NCBI RefSeq assembly: GCF_019145195.1 | Contig: NZ_JAHSTW010000009.1 | Span: forward strand, 248,001 to 312,000 | Length of the DNA stretch: 64,000 bases | Direction: 5' to 3' | Source: Pseudomonas siliginis | GTDB taxonomy: Bacteria > Pseudomonadota > Gammaproteobacteria > Pseudomonadales > Pseudomonadaceae | Shown here: positions 16,724 to 24,705 of the stretch, one piece after another | How positions within the stretch are numbered: position 1 is the first letter of the stretch | Layout of the letters: each line of letters opens with the position of its first letter | Made by a program: the position numbers and the translations under genes | The notes under the pieces: generated by a model | Seen by the model: the letters and a program-made list of their open reading frames with translations, nothing else | Told to the model about the DNA's origin: nothing | Databases searched by the model: none

Positions 16724-18802
16724 TTACTCGGTAATCTTCTCGAAGTTGCGATAGAACATGTCCCCTTCCCGGCTATCCGTCATCGAGTGCAGTTGATAGC
16801 TGCGGCTCAGTCTGGCGCCGCCATCTCGGGTCAGTGGCGCCCAGACCAGGTTGGCGCGGCGCATGGTCGACATGCTCATCATTTCGTCGAACGGGATCGA
16901 CAGGTACAGGCCTTTGTCGAAACTACCTTCGCCATATTCCGCGCTGCTGGCCGTGGTGATGGTCGCCCAGGCACCGACGCGCACGCCGTTAAAAAACTCG
17001 CGCGAGATGTCCACGGTGGTGCCCCAATCCCCGGCCAGATAGCGACCGACACTGACCGCCGCCAGCGTATCGAACGGCAGGTCGGTATAGCCGGTGATAT
17101 GCCCGGTCACTACCGAGTAATCGCGCAAGGCAAAACCCTGATCGAAATCGCGTTGGCGCACCCAGTTCAGGTCCGCGCCCAGCGACCAGCGTTCGCCGGT
17201 CGGGCGGAACAACACTTCCGCGCCGACGCCGGCAAACATCGACTCCAGATAGCCGCCGTACACCATGCCGTACAGATCCTTGTCCAACTGCTCGGCATGG
17301 CTGAGCTGGAACAACGGCATGGTCGTGTTTGAGGTGGTCAGGTACTGGCGCAAATCCGTGCGCACGCGGGGCAATCCGCTCGGCGCGTCGTAGACGAATT
17401 TGTCGAAGTTGTTGACCAGGTTGGCGCTGAGCAAACCGCTCCACCAGGTGTTGCGGTTGAAGCGATATTCAGCGTCCGCATCAGCACTGAATTGATAGAG
17501 CAAACCATCCGGGCCGCCGACGTTCTGCTTGAAGCCCAGACCCACGCCATAGCTGAAATGCTGCGGCGCTTCGGTGTAGAGGGTTTTCTCGTTGTGCGGC
17601 ATCGCCGGGTTGATTTCGGTGGTGCGGTGCAGCGCCTCCAACGGTTCTTCGTTGTTGATCACTTCGCGAAAGGTCTGGCGCGGCAGGCTGGTTTCTTCCA
17701 GCGGCAAGTCATAGCGCTTGTTGACCACGGTGAACCAGTCGATGTCGTCGTTGACGCTGTTGTCGAGAATCCGGCTCGCGCGGCCAACGGCTTTGGACGA
17801 ATGGAAATAACGCTGCTGCTCGCCATAGACGATCAGTTCGGAATCGCGCTGGCTGATGCGCTCGACCTTGTATCCGGCATTCTGCTGCAAACGCCGCGAC
17901 ACATCGGCCCAGTTGACCTGTTCCATCGAGGTCGTCGGCGCCTTCGCCGGCAGCGGTTCGGGGGTCGGATCGTAGGTTTTGGCCGGTGCCTTGCGGCTGA
18001 CGAAATTGGTGTGAAAGGTCACGCCGAACATCGCCGTATTGCCCCGTTCCCACGCAGCGCTGAGATCGATCGAATCGGTCACCTTGAACACCGCGCCAAG
18101 GTTGATCGGCGAGTCCTGTTTGATCTCGTTGTCCTTCGGCTCGTTCTTGTAGTCGTTGCCTTCGAATTCCAGCTTCAGGCTCAGCCGATCCCACGGCGTC
18201 TGGTAGCTCACGCCACCGAACAGTGAAGGCTTGCCGCGAAAGTACGCGCCGGAGTTGACGTCACCGGTGCCTTCCAGCGCCGGGCGCGTATCGAAGCGAT
18301 TGCTGACGTAGCCCAGCGGGTTGTCGAAGTCGCCGCGATTACCGATGTAGCCCCAGGCGATGCCGGCACTGAAATCGAAATTGTCGAAGCGCTTGTTGGC
18401 GACGAAGAATTCGCTGGAGAACAAACCGGTACCACCGATATCTCGGAAGCCCAGCGCCACTTCCGGTGCCCAGTGGCTTTCCTGCCACAGGCGCACTTTG
18501 GCGTCGACCGCCTTGTCCTTGTAGCTTTGGCTGCCGCTGAGGGCCTCCGAGCCGTAGGGCCGGTTGGTGATAGCGGTGTAGCGAAACGAACCTTCGAGCC
18601 AGTCCAGCGGTTGCAACGACACGCTGTAGCGGCTGTACGGGTCGGTGCGGTTGGCGTTGACGCTCAACTCCCCCGCCGGAGCCATGCGCGCCGTCGGCGT
18701 CTGCAACAGACCGGCGCCACCGAAGTCATTCTGGGTGATGCGCGGCTCGGCGTGAGCCAGACCGCAGGGCAATAACAACACAGCTGCAAAACGTAACTTC
18801 AA
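16724..18802 (-). CDS. yjbH: YjbH/GfcD-family outer membrane polysaccharide protein
   Basis: This 692-aa exported protein has signal peptide MKLRFAAVLLLPCGLAHA followed by a YjbH-type sequence (ITQNDFGGAGLLQTPTARMAPAGELSVNANR, and a long beta-rich C-terminal part ending in DMFYRNFEKITE). YjbH/GfcD proteins are predicted outer-membrane barrels needed for exopolysaccharide or group 4 capsule secretion. The start codon is TTG, whose TTGA overlaps the upstream stop, and the signal peptide begins exactly there. It is the last gene of the five-gene minus-strand operon. Confidence 0.88.
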   Translation of the reverse strand: MKLRFAAVLLLPCGLAHAEPRITQNDFGGAGLLQTPTARMAPAGELSVNANRTDPYSRYSVSLQPLDWLEGSFRYTAITNRPYGSEALSGSQSYKDKAVDAKVRLWQESHWAPEVALGFRDIGGTGLFSSEFFVANKRFDNFDFSAGIAWGYIGNRGDFDNPLGYVSNRFDTRPALEGTGDVNSGAYFRGKPSLFGGVSYQTPWDRLSLKLEFEGNDYKNEPKDNEIKQDSPINLGAVFKVTDSIDLSAAWERGNTAMFGVTFHTNFVSRKAPAKTYDPTPEPLPAKAPTTSMEQVNWADVSRRLQQNAGYKVERISQRDSELIVYGEQQRYFHSSKAVGRASRILDNSVNDDIDWFTVVNKRYDLPLEETSLPRQTFREVINNEEPLEALHRTTEINPAMPHNEKTLYTEAPQHFSYGVGLGFKQNVGGPDGLLYQFSADADAEYRFNRNTWWSGLLSANLVNNFDKFVYDAPSGLPRVRTDLRQYLTTSNTTMPLFQLSHAEQLDKDLYGMVYGGYLESMFAGVGAEVLFRPTGERWSLGADLNWVRQRDFDQGFALRDYSVVTGHITGYTDLPFDTLAAVSVGRYLAGDWGTTVDISREFFNGVRVGAWATITTASSAEYGEGSFDKGLYLSIPFDEMMSMSTMRRANLVWAPLTRDGGARLSRSYQLHSMTDSREGDMFYRNFEKITE

Positions 18803-19560
18803 CGAACCACCTCGGCCAGCTGCGTGGCAATGAATTCGGCCAACTGCTGATTCAATTCAGGAAGAGGCGGATCAAGATCATCATTTTTTATCGGCACCAG
18901 AATCCTGCTGCCGGCCACCGGAAACTGCCCGGACTCGCGATTCCAGTGCGCGATGCCGACGCGCCGCAAGACGCCGTTGGGCTGGATCAACCACAGGTAA
19001 TCGGCCTCGGCATCGTCGAGAATCGAGCAGCCTTCGAGATATTCGCGGGCCTCCTGCAATGGCTGGTACGGCAGGTGGCACGGCTCGGTGACCGCGCCCA
19101 ACACCTGCACTTCATCAACCCGTTTCGGATAGATCAGCCGATCGCCGTCATCCAGACGAATGTTGCGCGCGAAGCCGACTTCCACCGCCACCGGATCGAG
19201 GTCAGCGATCTGCCGTCCGGTCACTGGCATTTGTTGGACTTCTTCAGCAACGCGCTGTGCCAGTGCCGCGCGGCTTGGCCGATCAAACAGCGTCGCCATG
19301 CGCTGCAGCACCTCGAGATCGAACAGCACACCAACCTTGAGCCGCGTCTGTTCCTCGACCAGCGACTGGCGCAACAAGCCGCCCGCCAGCCAATAGCCTT
19401 CGGCATTGGGCACGGCTTCGCTGATCACATCGAACAGGCGTCCACCCGGCGGCAATGCGATCGGCCCGGGATTGGCGACGTCGCCGGACACGATGACGGC
19501 GGCCTGACTCACCCCAGCGATCAGCAAAAGACCCGCAGCCAAAATGCTTAAGCGCTTCAC
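18799..19560 (-). CDS. yjbG: YjbG/GfcC-family periplasmic capsule protein
   Basis: This 253-aa protein has a signal peptide (LSILAAGLLLIAGVSQA) and two ubiquitin-like beta-grasp segments typical of GfcC, which resemble the soluble domains of Wza (VIVSGDVANPGPIALPPGGRLFDVI; RVDEVQVLGAVTEPCHLPYQP). GfcC is periplasmic and needed for group 4 capsule assembly. It begins with GTG in a GTGA overlap with the gene before it and ends in a 4-base overlap with the yjbH-like gene. Confidence 0.87.
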   Translation of the reverse strand: MKRLSILAAGLLLIAGVSQAAVIVSGDVANPGPIALPPGGRLFDVISEAVPNAEGYWLAGGLLRQSLVEEQTRLKVGVLFDLEVLQRMATLFDRPSRAALAQRVAEEVQQMPVTGRQIADLDPVAVEVGFARNIRLDDGDRLIYPKRVDEVQVLGAVTEPCHLPYQPLQEAREYLEGCSILDDAEADYLWLIQPNGVLRRVGIAHWNRESGQFPVAGSRILVPIKNDDLDPPLPELNQQLAEFIATQLAEVVR

Positions 19561-20222
19561 GGCAGATGCCTGCGGTCAGGAGTCAATTGCACCAGCTTCA
19601 CGCGCAGTTGCGAGGTCAGTTGTTGCTCGCTTTGCAGAATGAAACCGTCTCGCGGGTCGACCCAGTAACGGTTGGTCGCGCTGAGGCCGATGGCTGGCGC
19701 GTCAATCTGTTCATCGACGCGCAGCACCGAGTAAGGCTTGTCAAGAATCTCCAGGGTCTCGGTGGAACGGCGCGAAAAGCGGCTGTTGACGATCACGCCG
19801 ACTTCCTGGCCTTTGTACAGATCGATCCAGCGCCGTGTGGTGAAGCCATCGGCGACGTGATGCAGGCCTTGCTTGAACGGCGAGTCATCGGCCAGCCGCG
19901 TGCCATCCAGATCACCTTGCAGGCCGAGGCCGATGCTGCGCACGGCGAGGCCATCGCGCAGCAGCAAAACCTGCTTGCCGGAGGCGACCCAGAATTGCAG
20001 GTCTTCGCGCTCGCGCACCAGCGCCAGCACGCCTGAGCCGGACGGTGTGGTCAGTTTCAGTTGCGGGTAGTTGACCCCGGCGACTTCGGCCGCTGTCACA
20101 TCAACCTCGTCGGGGCCGACGACGGCGGCCTTGAGGTTGTTCAGCGATGCGCTCATCAGCGGGTTACATCCGCACAGCAACGAGGCCGCCATCAGGCAGA
20201 CGCCCACTTTCAATAGGTTCAC
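19557..20222 (-). CDS. yjbF: YjbF/GfcB-family outer membrane lipoprotein
   Basis: This 221-aa protein carries lipobox LLCGC after a short hydrophobic signal, so it is a lipoprotein, and matches the YjbF/GfcB family (PQLKLTTPSGSGVLALVREREDLQFWVASGKQVLLLRDGLAVRSIGL; RRWIDLYKGQEVG; NRYWVDPRDGFILQSEQ). The role in secretion of the polysaccharide is genetic knowledge from E. coli. The start is GTG, 12 bases after the wza-like gene, with AAGG upstream. Confidence 0.87.
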   Translation of the reverse strand: MNLLKVGVCLMAASLLCGCNPLMSASLNNLKAAVVGPDEVDVTAAEVAGVNYPQLKLTTPSGSGVLALVREREDLQFWVASGKQVLLLRDGLAVRSIGLGLQGDLDGTRLADDSPFKQGLHHVADGFTTRRWIDLYKGQEVGVIVNSRFSRRSTETLEILDKPYSVLRVDEQIDAPAIGLSATNRYWVDPRDGFILQSEQQLTSQLRVKLVQLTPDRRHLP

Positions 20223-20234
20223 AGTCGGGCGGCC

Positions 20235-21350
20235 TTATTTGCTGTTGTTGCTGTATTCGCTCCAGTTCTTCGCTGCCGAAGCCCCGGTGCCGACAATCGA
20301 CGCCGACGGCACCAACTGACTGATGAAACGGTTCCAGCGCGTAACGTTGGCCGGGCCGACGTAGACGACATCCTGCGGCCGCACCTGAAAGTGCGAGGCC
20401 AGCGCCATGGCGGTCGGCGATTCGGCTTCGAGCTGATAGATCTTCGCCGGCTCGACGTCGAGATTTTCCACGCCGCGAATCACGTACACCGCGTTGCCGT
20501 TGGAACTGGTCTGACTCAGGCCACCGACCGAACCGAGCACGTCGGAAAGATTCATGGTTGCGGTCTTGAAGCTCAGCGCGCGCGGCTGGTTGACTTCGCC
20601 CATGACGTAGATGCGCTTGTTGTCGTTGTACGGCAGATACAGCTGATCGCCGCCCTTGAGGTAGACGTTCTGCAGTTCGGAATCCTGCTGATTGAGCGAG
20701 TCGAGATTGAGCGGATAAACCCGCCCGTTGCGCGTCAGCAACAGCCCGGACAAGTCAGCATTGTTGGTGTCGATGCCGGCGGAACCGAGAGCCTCGACCA
20801 CGCTCAACGGATTGGTCGAAATCGCTTGCGGGCCGGCCTTCGTCACGGCGCCGGTGACCACGACTTTCTGACTGGCGAAGCGCAATACTGCAACGTCGAC
20901 CTGCGGCTCGGCGATGAATGCCGACAAGCGCTGTTCGATGTCCGCGCGCAGTTGCTGGATAGTCCGGCCGGCGGCCTGGACTTCCTTGATGAACGGGTAA
21001 TACAGCGTGCCATCGGAGCGCACCAGACGGCCGTTGGCATCGATCTGTTGTTGCGCGCCGGAGGGGGCAGTCAGCTCCGGGTGATCCCAGACGGTGATGT
21101 ACAGCACGTCATTGTTGCCGATGCGATATTCCGCCGGCGTTACCAGCAGCTCCGCCGGCAGTGACTCACGCTTTTGCGTGGCGCGGTTCATGGCGATCAG
21201 CTTCGGGGTGATCGGAATCAGCTCTACCCGACTGCTTTCGCTGGCACCCTGGCGGGTGATATCGCTGGTGCTCAGGTACTGGCCGGGGGAAAACATGCAA
21301 CCTTGCAAAGCGAGACTTGCCAACATTAAAAGATAAACACTACGAGTCAT
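20235..21350 (-). CDS. Wza/GfcE-type polysaccharide export lipoprotein
   Basis: An outer-membrane polysaccharide export (OPX) protein forms the channel for polysaccharide release and docks on the Wzc kinase. The 371-aa sequence has lipobox LQGC and the Poly_export domain (YRIGNNDVLYITVWDHPEL, DGTLYYPFIKEVQAAGRTIQQLRADIEQRL), followed by SLBB domains (VTGAVTKAGPQAISTNPLSVVEALGSAGID, VMGEVNQPRALSF). It lies between the yjbE-like and yjbF-like genes, where GfcE belongs functionally. Its kinase partner (31582-33804) is in another operon. Confidence 0.92.
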   Translation of the reverse strand: MTRSVYLLMLASLALQGCMFSPGQYLSTSDITRQGASESSRVELIPITPKLIAMNRATQKRESLPAELLVTPAEYRIGNNDVLYITVWDHPELTAPSGAQQQIDANGRLVRSDGTLYYPFIKEVQAAGRTIQQLRADIEQRLSAFIAEPQVDVAVLRFASQKVVVTGAVTKAGPQAISTNPLSVVEALGSAGIDTNNADLSGLLLTRNGRVYPLNLDSLNQQDSELQNVYLKGGDQLYLPYNDNKRIYVMGEVNQPRALSFKTATMNLSDVLGSVGGLSQTSSNGNAVYVIRGVENLDVEPAKIYQLEAESPTAMALASHFQVRPQDVVYVGPANVTRWNRFISQLVPSASIVGTGASAAKNWSEYSNNSK

Positions 21351-21381
21351 AATGGCACTACGCTATTCAAGGGCGAATCCA

Positions 21382-21415
21382 AAAAACAAAGTCACCCGAC
21401 TTGCGTCGGGCGACT
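21382..21415 (-). terminator. Terminator/attenuator after the yjbE-like gene
   Basis: AGTC-A-CCCGAC - TTGC - GTCGGG-C-GACT forms an imperfect 10-bp stem. On the minus strand it is followed by TTTGTTTTTT. It would end the abundant small yjbE-like message while letting some transcription into the downstream export genes. Confidence 0.75.
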
Positions 21416-21441
21416 CTGTACTGCACTAACAAATGTTCCTG

Positions 21442-21678
21442 TTAGTTATGCGTGCCGGTTGTACCGGTGGTACCCGTCGTACCGGTGGTACCGCCGTTGG
21501 CACTGCCACCGCTGTTGGACGCCGCTACAGCACTGGCAACCATTGCAGTACTGGCCGCGGGCGCTTGCGAAGCCGCCACACTGCCACCTACATTGGTTAC
21601 CGCTGTCAACGGCGCTTCAGCGGCGGCAGCCCAGTTGCTCAACATCGTCAACAGGGCAACTGCCATCACTTTTTTCAT
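21442..21678 (-). CDS. yjbE: Small secreted Thr/Gly-rich YjbE/GfcA-like protein
   Basis: This 78-aa protein has a signal peptide (MKKVMAVALLTMLSNWAAAAEA), an Ala/Ser/Val-rich middle and a C-terminal tail of four TTG repeats (NGGTTGTTGTTGTTGTHN). E. coli YjbE and GfcA have the same plan: a short exported protein ending in a Thr-rich run, first in the operon. A strong AAAGGAG precedes the ATG. Its role is unknown even in E. coli. The repeat DNA could expand or contract in units of 9 bases. Confidence 0.75.
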   Translation of the reverse strand: MKKVMAVALLTMLSNWAAAAEAPLTAVTNVGGSVAASQAPAASTAMVASAVAASNSGGSANGGTTGTTGTTGTTGTHN

Positions 21679-21856
21679 AACAACTCCTTTCTAACATTCG
21701 AACTGTTAAAAAACAGATCTGTGTCAGAGCTGGTAGCTTTCAAGTCCGCAAAGAGCGCGAACAAGATCCGTTGTTCTTTCACAGTCCTGTGCAACTGCTA
21801 AAGTCGAACGGCAGGTTTATATCTACGGACTTGCAAAAGGCATTGCCAGTGTAATT

Positions 21857-21878
21857 TCCCGACGTTATCTAACAACCT
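21857..21878 (-). promoter_or_regulatory. Recurring motif upstream of the yjbE-like operon
   Basis: TTCCCGAC (21857-21864) and TCTAACAACCT (21868-21878) both also occur before the initiating transferase gene (TTCCCGAC 14704-14711 region; TCTAACAACCT 14634-14644). They lie about 190 bases upstream of the yjbE-like start codon. Confidence 0.35.
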
Positions 21879-21908
21879 GACTGAAACTAACATCGGACTA
21901 AATGGCCA

Positions 21909-22925
21909 TCATCGCGAATAACCATTGGGATGATTCGATTGCCAGCGCCAAGTGTCGGCAACCATGTCCTGCAAGTTGCGCGTGGCTTTCCAGCCGAGTT
22001 CTTTCGCCGCTTTCGAAGCATCGGCAAAACTCTCGGCGATATCACCGGCGCGGCGCGGCATCATCCGATACGGCACCGGCCGCCCGCAGGCCTGTTCGAA
22101 GGCATGCAGCACTTGCAGCACGCTGTAGCCATCGCCGGTGCCGAGGTTCCAGGTGTGAATGCCGGTGCGCTCGCTGATCGACTGCAACGCTTTCAAATGC
22201 CCATCCGCCAGATCGACGACATGAATGTAATCGCGCACGCCGGTACCATCGGCGGTCGGGTAATCATTACCGAAGATCGACAGCTCACGCAGGCTGCCGA
22301 CGGCAACCTGGCTGATATACGGCACCAGATTGTTCGGGATGCCGTTGGGGTCTTCGCCCATGTGCCCGCTGGCGTGAGCGCCGATCGGGTTGAAATAGCG
22401 CAGCAGCGCGATGCTCCAGCGCGGCTCGGCGAGGCTCAGGTCGCGCAGCACGTTCTCGACGATCAGCTTGGACTGGCCGTAGGGATTGGTGGGATTGCCT
22501 GTAGGAAAATCCTCGCGAATCGGCATCTCTTCAGGCTCGCCGTACACCGTCGCCGAGGAACTGAACACCAGCCGGAACACCCCCGCCGCTGCCATCGCCT
22601 GACACAGAGTGATGCTGCCGCCGACGTTGGTTTCGTAGTATTCGAGCGGCTTGCGCACACTCTCGCCCACGGCTTTGAGCCCGGCGAAATGCAGCACGGC
22701 GTCGATCTCATGCTCGCGGAAAATCCGGTCGAGCAGCGGCCGATCACAAACATCGCCGCGAATCATCCATGCACTTTTGCCGCAAATGGCTTCAACGGCG
22801 TGAAGTGCTGCGTCGCTGCTGTTACAAAGATTATCCAGAACGACAACTTCATAACCTGCTTCAAGCAATGCAAGTGTGGTATGCGAGCCGATATAGCCGG
22901 CACCACCCGTTACCAGAATCTTCAT
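21909..22925 (-). CDS. galE: UDP-glucose 4-epimerase GalE
   Basis: GalE interconverts UDP-glucose and UDP-galactose, supplying galactose units for polysaccharide. The 338-aa short-chain dehydrogenase has the NAD-binding VTGGAGYIGSHT, the catalytic SSSATVYG Ser/Thr and YGQSK Tyr-Lys pair, and GTGDGYSVLQVL. I favour the ATG at 22925 (MKILVTGG) with GGA upstream; the longer start at 22940 adds MTDRA. Its position next to galU, inside the exopolysaccharide region, indicates use in sugar-nucleotide supply. Confidence 0.94.
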   Translation of the reverse strand: MKILVTGGAGYIGSHTTLALLEAGYEVVVLDNLCNSSDAALHAVEAICGKSAWMIRGDVCDRPLLDRIFREHEIDAVLHFAGLKAVGESVRKPLEYYETNVGGSITLCQAMAAAGVFRLVFSSSATVYGEPEEMPIREDFPTGNPTNPYGQSKLIVENVLRDLSLAEPRWSIALLRYFNPIGAHASGHMGEDPNGIPNNLVPYISQVAVGSLRELSIFGNDYPTADGTGVRDYIHVVDLADGHLKALQSISERTGIHTWNLGTGDGYSVLQVLHAFEQACGRPVPYRMMPRRAGDIAESFADASKAAKELGWKATRNLQDMVADTWRWQSNHPNGYSR

Positions 22926-23312
22926 AGCGCGGTCCGTCATTGAATAAATACCCGGTAGCGTGTCAAGCCATGCCTGGTGGAGATGCGGAGCAATTCACAC
23001 AAACAGGGCGACAACAACCTCAAACAAATTTAGTTCAACCACTGGCAATAATTATTTTTGCCGGTCAAACTGTTTGACGGGTACTTATTAGCACTCCCTG
23101 GACACTTATCACTATCGACAGATACCGACTAAAAATAACTAATAACCAAGTAGTCGACATCTCATAACATTAGCGCTTTTTAACAGCGCAACTAATTGCC
23201 AGCAACAACCTGACTCGGGTATTAAAGTAAGCCTTCAATAATCATTGAAACTTGCCGCCACTTTGTGGTGCGCAACCGTCGCCTGTGTTCCATGACTGTC
23301 CAGGATACTTTT
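22926..23312. other. AT-rich divergent promoter region between galE and galU
   Basis: The 387 bases hold no gene. AT content is high and the 14-base string GACTAAAAATAACT (23127-23140) is repeated exactly at 34436-34449 in the wzb/glycosidase intergenic region. Confidence 0.55.
23127..23140 (+). promoter_or_regulatory. 14-base element shared with the wzb promoter region
   Basis: GACTAAAAATAACT is identical to 34436-34449. The AATAACT core also occurs at 14712-14718 and on the minus strand at about 12664-12674. All four sites are in intergenic regions of the exopolysaccharide cluster. Confidence 0.35.
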
Positions 23313-24146
23313 ATGATTCGTAAATGTTTGTTCCCCGCTGCCGGTTACGGCACGCGTTTCTTGCCGGCGACCAAAGCCATGCCGAAAGAGATGCTGCCGA
23401 TCGTCAACAAGCCGTTGATCGAATATGCCGTTGAAGAAGCACGGGACGCCGGCCTGCAACACATGGCCATCGTCACCGGCCGGGGCAAGCGCGCGCTGGA
23501 AGACCACTTCGACATCAGCTACGAACTCGAGCACCAGATCCGTGGCACCGAGAAAGAGAAATTCCTCGCCGGCACCCGCGAGCTGATCGACACCTGCACC
23601 TTCTCCTACACCCGTCAGGTGGAAATGAAAGGCCTGGGCCACGCCATTCTCAGCGGTCGCCCATTGATCGGCGACGAGCCGTTTGCCGTGGTGCTGGCCG
23701 ACGACCTGTGTCTGAACCTGGAAGGCGACGGTGTGCTGTCGCAGATGATCCAGCTGTACAAGAAATTCCGTTGCTCGATCGTCGCCATTCAGGAAGTCCC
23801 GGCCGACCAGACTCACAAGTACGGCGTGATTGCCGGTGAGCTGATTTCCGAGGGCATCTACCGGGTCAACAACATGGTGGAAAAACCGGCGCCGCAGGAC
23901 GCGCCATCGAACCTGGCGATCATCGGGCGCTACATCCTCACCCCGGACATCTTCGACCTGATCGCCGACACCGAACCGGGCAAGGGCGGCGAAATCCAGA
24001 TCACCGACGCACTGATGAAACAGGCGCAGAACGGCTGCGTGCTGGCCTACAAATTCAAAGGCCTGCGCTTCGATTGCGGCGATGCCGAGGGTTACTTGCA
24101 GGCGACCAATTTCTGCTACGACAACGTGTACCTCAAGGGCCGCTGA
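23313..24146 (+). CDS. galU: UTP-glucose-1-phosphate uridylyltransferase GalU
   Basis: GalU makes UDP-glucose from UTP and glucose-1-phosphate. The 277-aa protein opens with KCLFPAAGYGTRFLPATKAMPKEMLPIVNKPLIEYAVEEA, the nucleotide-binding signature, and continues with VLADDLCLN, KYGVIAGE, NNMVEKPAP and FKGLRFDCGDAEGYLQATNFC. AGGA lies upstream of the ATG at 23313; the earlier in-frame start at 23265 is not supported. It is divergent from galE and is followed 31 bases later by the orphan phosphomannomutase-like gene. Confidence 0.95.
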   Translation: MIRKCLFPAAGYGTRFLPATKAMPKEMLPIVNKPLIEYAVEEARDAGLQHMAIVTGRGKRALEDHFDISYELEHQIRGTEKEKFLAGTRELIDTCTFSYTRQVEMKGLGHAILSGRPLIGDEPFAVVLADDLCLNLEGDGVLSQMIQLYKKFRCSIVAIQEVPADQTHKYGVIAGELISEGIYRVNNMVEKPAPQDAPSNLAIIGRYILTPDIFDLIADTEPGKGGEIQITDALMKQAQNGCVLAYKFKGLRFDCGDAEGYLQATNFCYDNVYLKGR

Positions 24147-24177
24147 GACGGCTCCCCACCACCAGAGGCAGGCAACC

Positions 24178-24591
24178 ATGAACATTGCACAACATTCGAC
24201 AGAGATTGAACGTGAGGTGGGCAACCTCGGGGTGATGAGCTGGTTGTCGCGCCATCAACCGCTGCCCAGCGCCAACGAAACCTGGCTGGGCACGATTTTG
24301 CTGGTGGAGCGGATCGGTGTGTTTCCTGCGTCCGGCGATATTCGCCGGCCGCTGCGCGATCCCTATCCGCTGCTCGCGCACCTGAAGGCGTTGTATGGAG
24401 AACAGGCGCTGGAAATGGATGACCGCGATGGCCTGAAAGTGATCTTCAGCGACTGGCGTTTTCGCGTGCGCATCTGCTGCAATGATCCGGCGATCATCAT
24501 CAACGTCGAGACGCGCTGTGATGCGCGGTTGATGCCGCGCAAGCTTGACGAACTGCTGGGGCTCATCGACGCCTTCAAGCACGACGCCTGA
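24178..24591 (+). CDS. Orphan phosphomannomutase C-terminal (domain IV)-like protein
   Basis: This 137-aa protein, with AGAGG upstream, lies directly after galU. About residues 45-135 follow the last third of ManB/CpsG-type phosphomannomutases: FPASGDIRRPLRDP resembles FPASGEINR, DGLKVIFSDWRFRVRICCNDPAIIINVETRCDARLM resembles [36 protein letters not shown], then KLDELLGLID. The phosphate-binding SNTEP is changed to CNDPA, and the catalytic Ser and metal-binding domains are absent, so it cannot be a mutase alone. It could be a decayed gene end kept as an open frame, or a sugar-phosphate-binding regulator of GalU. The homology is judged by eye. Confidence 0.6.
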   Translation: MNIAQHSTEIEREVGNLGVMSWLSRHQPLPSANETWLGTILLVERIGVFPASGDIRRPLRDPYPLLAHLKALYGEQALEMDDRDGLKVIFSDWRFRVRICCNDPAIIINVETRCDARLMPRKLDELLGLIDAFKHDA

Positions 24592-24616
24592 TCACCCGGG
24601 CGTCACGCCGATCCAT

Positions 24617-24704
24617 TGTGGGAGCGAGCCTGCTCGCGAAGCGGCGGCACAGTCAGCATTTCGGTATCTGACACGGCGCCTTCGCGAGCAGGCTCGCTCC
24701 CACA
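24617..24704. repeat. REP doublet (REPIN)
   Basis: TGTGGGAGCGAGCCTGCTCGCGAAG and its inverted copy flank about 37 bases between two convergent genes. Confidence 0.92.
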
Positions 24705-24705
24705 T

